Position numbers and translations under genes: made by a program
Assembly: GCA_915070235.1 (NCBI GenBank)
Contig: CAJZFM010000085.1
Coordinates: forward strand, 1 to 8,198
Source of the DNA: an uncultured Capnocytophaga sp.
GTDB lineage: Bacteria > Bacteroidota > Bacteroidia > Flavobacteriales > Flavobacteriaceae
Reading direction: 5' to 3'
Length of the DNA: 8,198 nucleotides
Shown: positions 7,026 through 8,198 of the stretch, in pieces
Layout: each line of letters starts with the position of its first letter
Position numbering within the stretch: the stretch's first letter is position 1
Notes under the pieces: generated by a model
Told to the model about the DNA's origin: nothing
Database searches by the model: none
Seen by the model: the letters and a program-made list of their open reading frames with translations, nothing else

Positions 7026-7056
7026 CAAATGTACGAAATTAATAGAGAATTACCAC
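7026..7056 (-). promoter_or_regulatory. Promoter for the 119-residue gene and apbE
   Basis: The minus strand has TACATTTG at 7026-7033, an exact TAnnTTTG match. The -33 region around 7053-7060 (TTTCGTGG) is only a weak match. The predicted start is near 7019, giving a leader of about 58 nt that opens with the heptamer repeat. The -33 region coincides with that of the divergent plus-strand promoter. Confidence 0.6.
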
Positions 7057-7076
7057 GAAAAACTGTTATTTTTTTG

Positions 7077-7084
7077 TATCTTTG
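7077..7084 (+). promoter_or_regulatory. -7 element for the DNA alkylation repair gene
   Basis: TATCTTTG is an exact TAnnTTTG match, 24 bp before the ATG at 7109. No TTTG-like -33 is present at the expected distance (about 7053-7058 reads CCACGA), so the promoter may be weak or need an activator. Confidence 0.6.
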
Positions 7085-7108
7085 CTTTCTCTAACAAACC
7101 GTCCTTTC

Positions 7109-7813
7109 ATGCCACAAGACAGCTCCTTTACCTCCTTGCTATTTGCCTTGCAAGATGTCCCCTATGGCGATTTCACCCATAAGCTCATCCCTACCCTCTC
7201 CCGCGAGCGTATCATCGGGGTACGCCTGCCTGCACTACGCAAAGAGGCCAAGAACCTCGCTAAGCAACAGCCCGAAGCCGTAGCGCTGTTTATCAACTCA
7301 CTCCCCCACTACTACCATGAGGAAAACCTATTACATGGCTTTCTTATAGAACAAGTCAAAGCCTTTGAGCAGACCATCATCTATACCGAAGCCTTTCTAC
7401 CCTATATAGACAATTGGGCGGTGTGTGATACCTTTTCCCCTAAGCTCTTTCTAAAGCACCCCAAAGAGACCTATACCCATATCCTCCAGTGGCTCAAAAG
7501 CCCACAGCCCTACACCATTCGCTATGGTATAGGGCTGCTGTTGTCCAATTATTTAGATGACTACTTTGAGAGTGAAATGCTCTCGCTTGTCGCCAATATC
7601 CAGTCGGACGAATATTATGTCAATATGATGATTGCTTGGTATCTTGCCACTGCCTTGGCCAAGCAGTACGAAGCGACCCTACCCCTTATCCAAAGCCAAA
7701 CCCTCTCCCCCTTTGTACAAAACAAAACCATCCAAAAAGCCCGCGAAAGCAGGAGAATTACGCAGGAGGTGAAGGAGATGTTGGTGAAGTGGAGGGTTTC
7801 TTTAGCTTCTTAA
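7109..7813 (+). CDS. DNA alkylation repair protein, AlkD-like HEAT-repeat DNA glycosylase
   Basis: A 234-residue all-helical protein of the DNA alkylation repair family (PF08713), close to the length of Bacillus cereus AlkD (237). AlkD excises positively charged N3- and N7-alkylpurines without flipping the base. Residues matching its key positions by local pattern are W103 and D107 in IDNWAVCDTF (the same W-x3-D spacing as AlkD W109/D113), R138 in YTIRYG (AlkD R148) and W177 in MIAWYLA (AlkD W187), so the catalytic set looks intact. The N-terminal GVRLPALRKEAK is also typical. I start at the ATG at 7109; the frame is open upstream to a TTG at 7082, which lies in the -7 element and would give a leaderless, non-family extension. 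It is the only plus-strand gene here, divergent from the apbE unit and convergent with the next gene, 17 bp away. No methyl-adenine-specific partner gene is nearby. Confidence 0.88.
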   Translation: MPQDSSFTSLLFALQDVPYGDFTHKLIPTLSRERIIGVRLPALRKEAKNLAKQQPEAVALFINSLPHYYHEENLLHGFLIEQVKAFEQTIIYTEAFLPYIDNWAVCDTFSPKLFLKHPKETYTHILQWLKSPQPYTIRYGIGLLLSNYLDDYFESEMLSLVANIQSDEYYVNMMIAWYLATALAKQYEATLPLIQSQTLSPFVQNKTIQKARESRRITQEVKEMLVKWRVSLAS

Positions 7814-7830
7814 AATTAATCCCTACATAT

Positions 7831-8198
7831 CTATATCTTAGATTCTTTAAAATAGGGAATATATTTCAAATCTTTATTTTCTTTATCTGATACGATACAA
7901 TATCTATCTGCAATATCCTTATACATCATTTGATACAAGGCATTTTTGATTCGTGAGAGATGAGGATAAATAGCATTACTGTTGGGGAGCACTAAATCTT
8001 CTATGGTTTGTAACATCTTTTCATAATCATTTTGATTAGAAATATTTCGATAGAGTTTCCTTAATTCCTCCTTATATAGATATAATTCACTGAGATAAAT
8101 ACCATTAGGATGCCGCATAAAAAATAGATAAATAGTCTTTGTTAGATGGCTAAGTTTTAATTCTTTATTATTATACATAGGAAAGGTAATGATATTAT
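7831..8198 (-). CDS. Uncharacterised protein, 5' end outside the window
   Basis: The visible part encodes at least 115 residues, rich in Lys, Tyr and Ile, ending at the TAG at 7831-7833. An ATG at 8176-8178 is the first in view, but the frame stays open upstream to the edge, reading NIITFP just before that Met, so the true start is probably outside. The segment LTKTIYLFFMRHPNGIYLSE (about residues 12-31 from that Met), then YKEELRKLYRNIS and NAIYPHLSRIKNALYQ, matches a sequence pattern I remember from hypothetical Bacteroidota proteins (LS-LQK-LYLLFLRHPEGI, then a C-terminal RIREAF-like segment). The helix-turn-strand layout could be winged-helix-like, but no DNA-binding role can be claimed. 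It has no signal peptide in view and is much AT-richer than the adjacent AlkD gene. Confidence 0.65.
   Translation of the reverse strand, partial: NIITFPMYNNKELKLSHLTKTIYLFFMRHPNGIYLSELYLYKEELRKLYRNISNQNDYEKMLQTIEDLVLPNSNAIYPHLSRIKNALYQMMYKDIADRYCIVSDKENKDLKYIPYFKESKI

Noticed and set aside
7082..7108. N-terminal extension of the AlkD-like protein from a TTG at 7082
   Set aside because: The codon lies within the TATCTTTG -7 element, so the transcript would start after it; the ATG at 7109 gives the usual family length.
7811..7858. Possible terminator for the AlkD gene (CCCTA ... TAGGG)
   Set aside because: The stem is only 5 bp with a long AT-rich loop and no T-run, and it lies partly in the convergent coding sequence.
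7636..7890. 84-codon plus-strand frame overlapping the 3' end of the AlkD gene
   Set aside because: It is a +1-frame shadow of the repair gene running into the convergent gene; no start context or domain.

Overview
The window reads as chromosomal DNA from a member of the Bacteroidota, most likely the Flavobacteriia; a Capnocytophaga-like genome is possible but not proven. The evidence is: three upstream regions carry a clear TAnnTTTG -7 element of the Bacteroidota type (TATTTTTG, TATCTTTG, TACATTTG) and a fourth carries TATCTTTG without a good -33; none of the starts I inspected has a convincing GGAGG-type ribosome binding site; and the gene set includes families common in this phylum. Almost everything lies on the minus strand; the one exception is an AlkD-type gene near the right end.

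Right to left, in the transcription direction of most genes: (1) a low-GC partial ORF (7831-8198) that runs off the right edge and whose family I know only as an uncharacterised Bacteroidota protein; (2) the convergent plus-strand DNA alkylation repair gene (7109-7813); (3) a 147-bp divergent region with back-to-back promoters and a heptamer tandem repeat; (4) a two-gene unit made of a 119-residue conserved protein and the lipoprotein flavin transferase ApbE, with stop and start codons directly abutting; (5) a secreted YceI-like lipid-binding protein with its own promoter and a good intrinsic terminator; (6) polA followed 17 bp later by a GrpB-family gene; (7) an AAA ATPase of the COG1106/AAA_15-AAA_21 type with its own promoter; and (8) 5 bp after it, the first 34 codons of a further ORF that runs off the left edge.

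The centre is housekeeping: DNA replication and repair (PolA, AlkD), flavin maturation of extracytoplasmic proteins (ApbE plus its small partner) and an envelope lipid-binding protein. The two ends are visibly AT-richer (19 G+C of 60 at 601-660 and 15 of 60 at 8041-8100, against 32 of 60 at 2281-2340 in polA and 38 of 60 at 7201-7260 in the AlkD gene). This suggests accessory DNA flanking a core block.

The best candidate for an interesting system is the left end. A stand-alone AAA ATPase with its own promoter and a tightly spaced downstream ORF is the layout of AbiL/RloA-RloB-like abortive-infection modules, but the diagnostic part of the second gene is outside the window. Smaller points of interest are a beta-clamp-binding-like QPDLF motif in the PolA interdomain linker, the heptamer repeat in the leader of the apbE unit, and the uncharacterised 119-residue ApbE neighbour.
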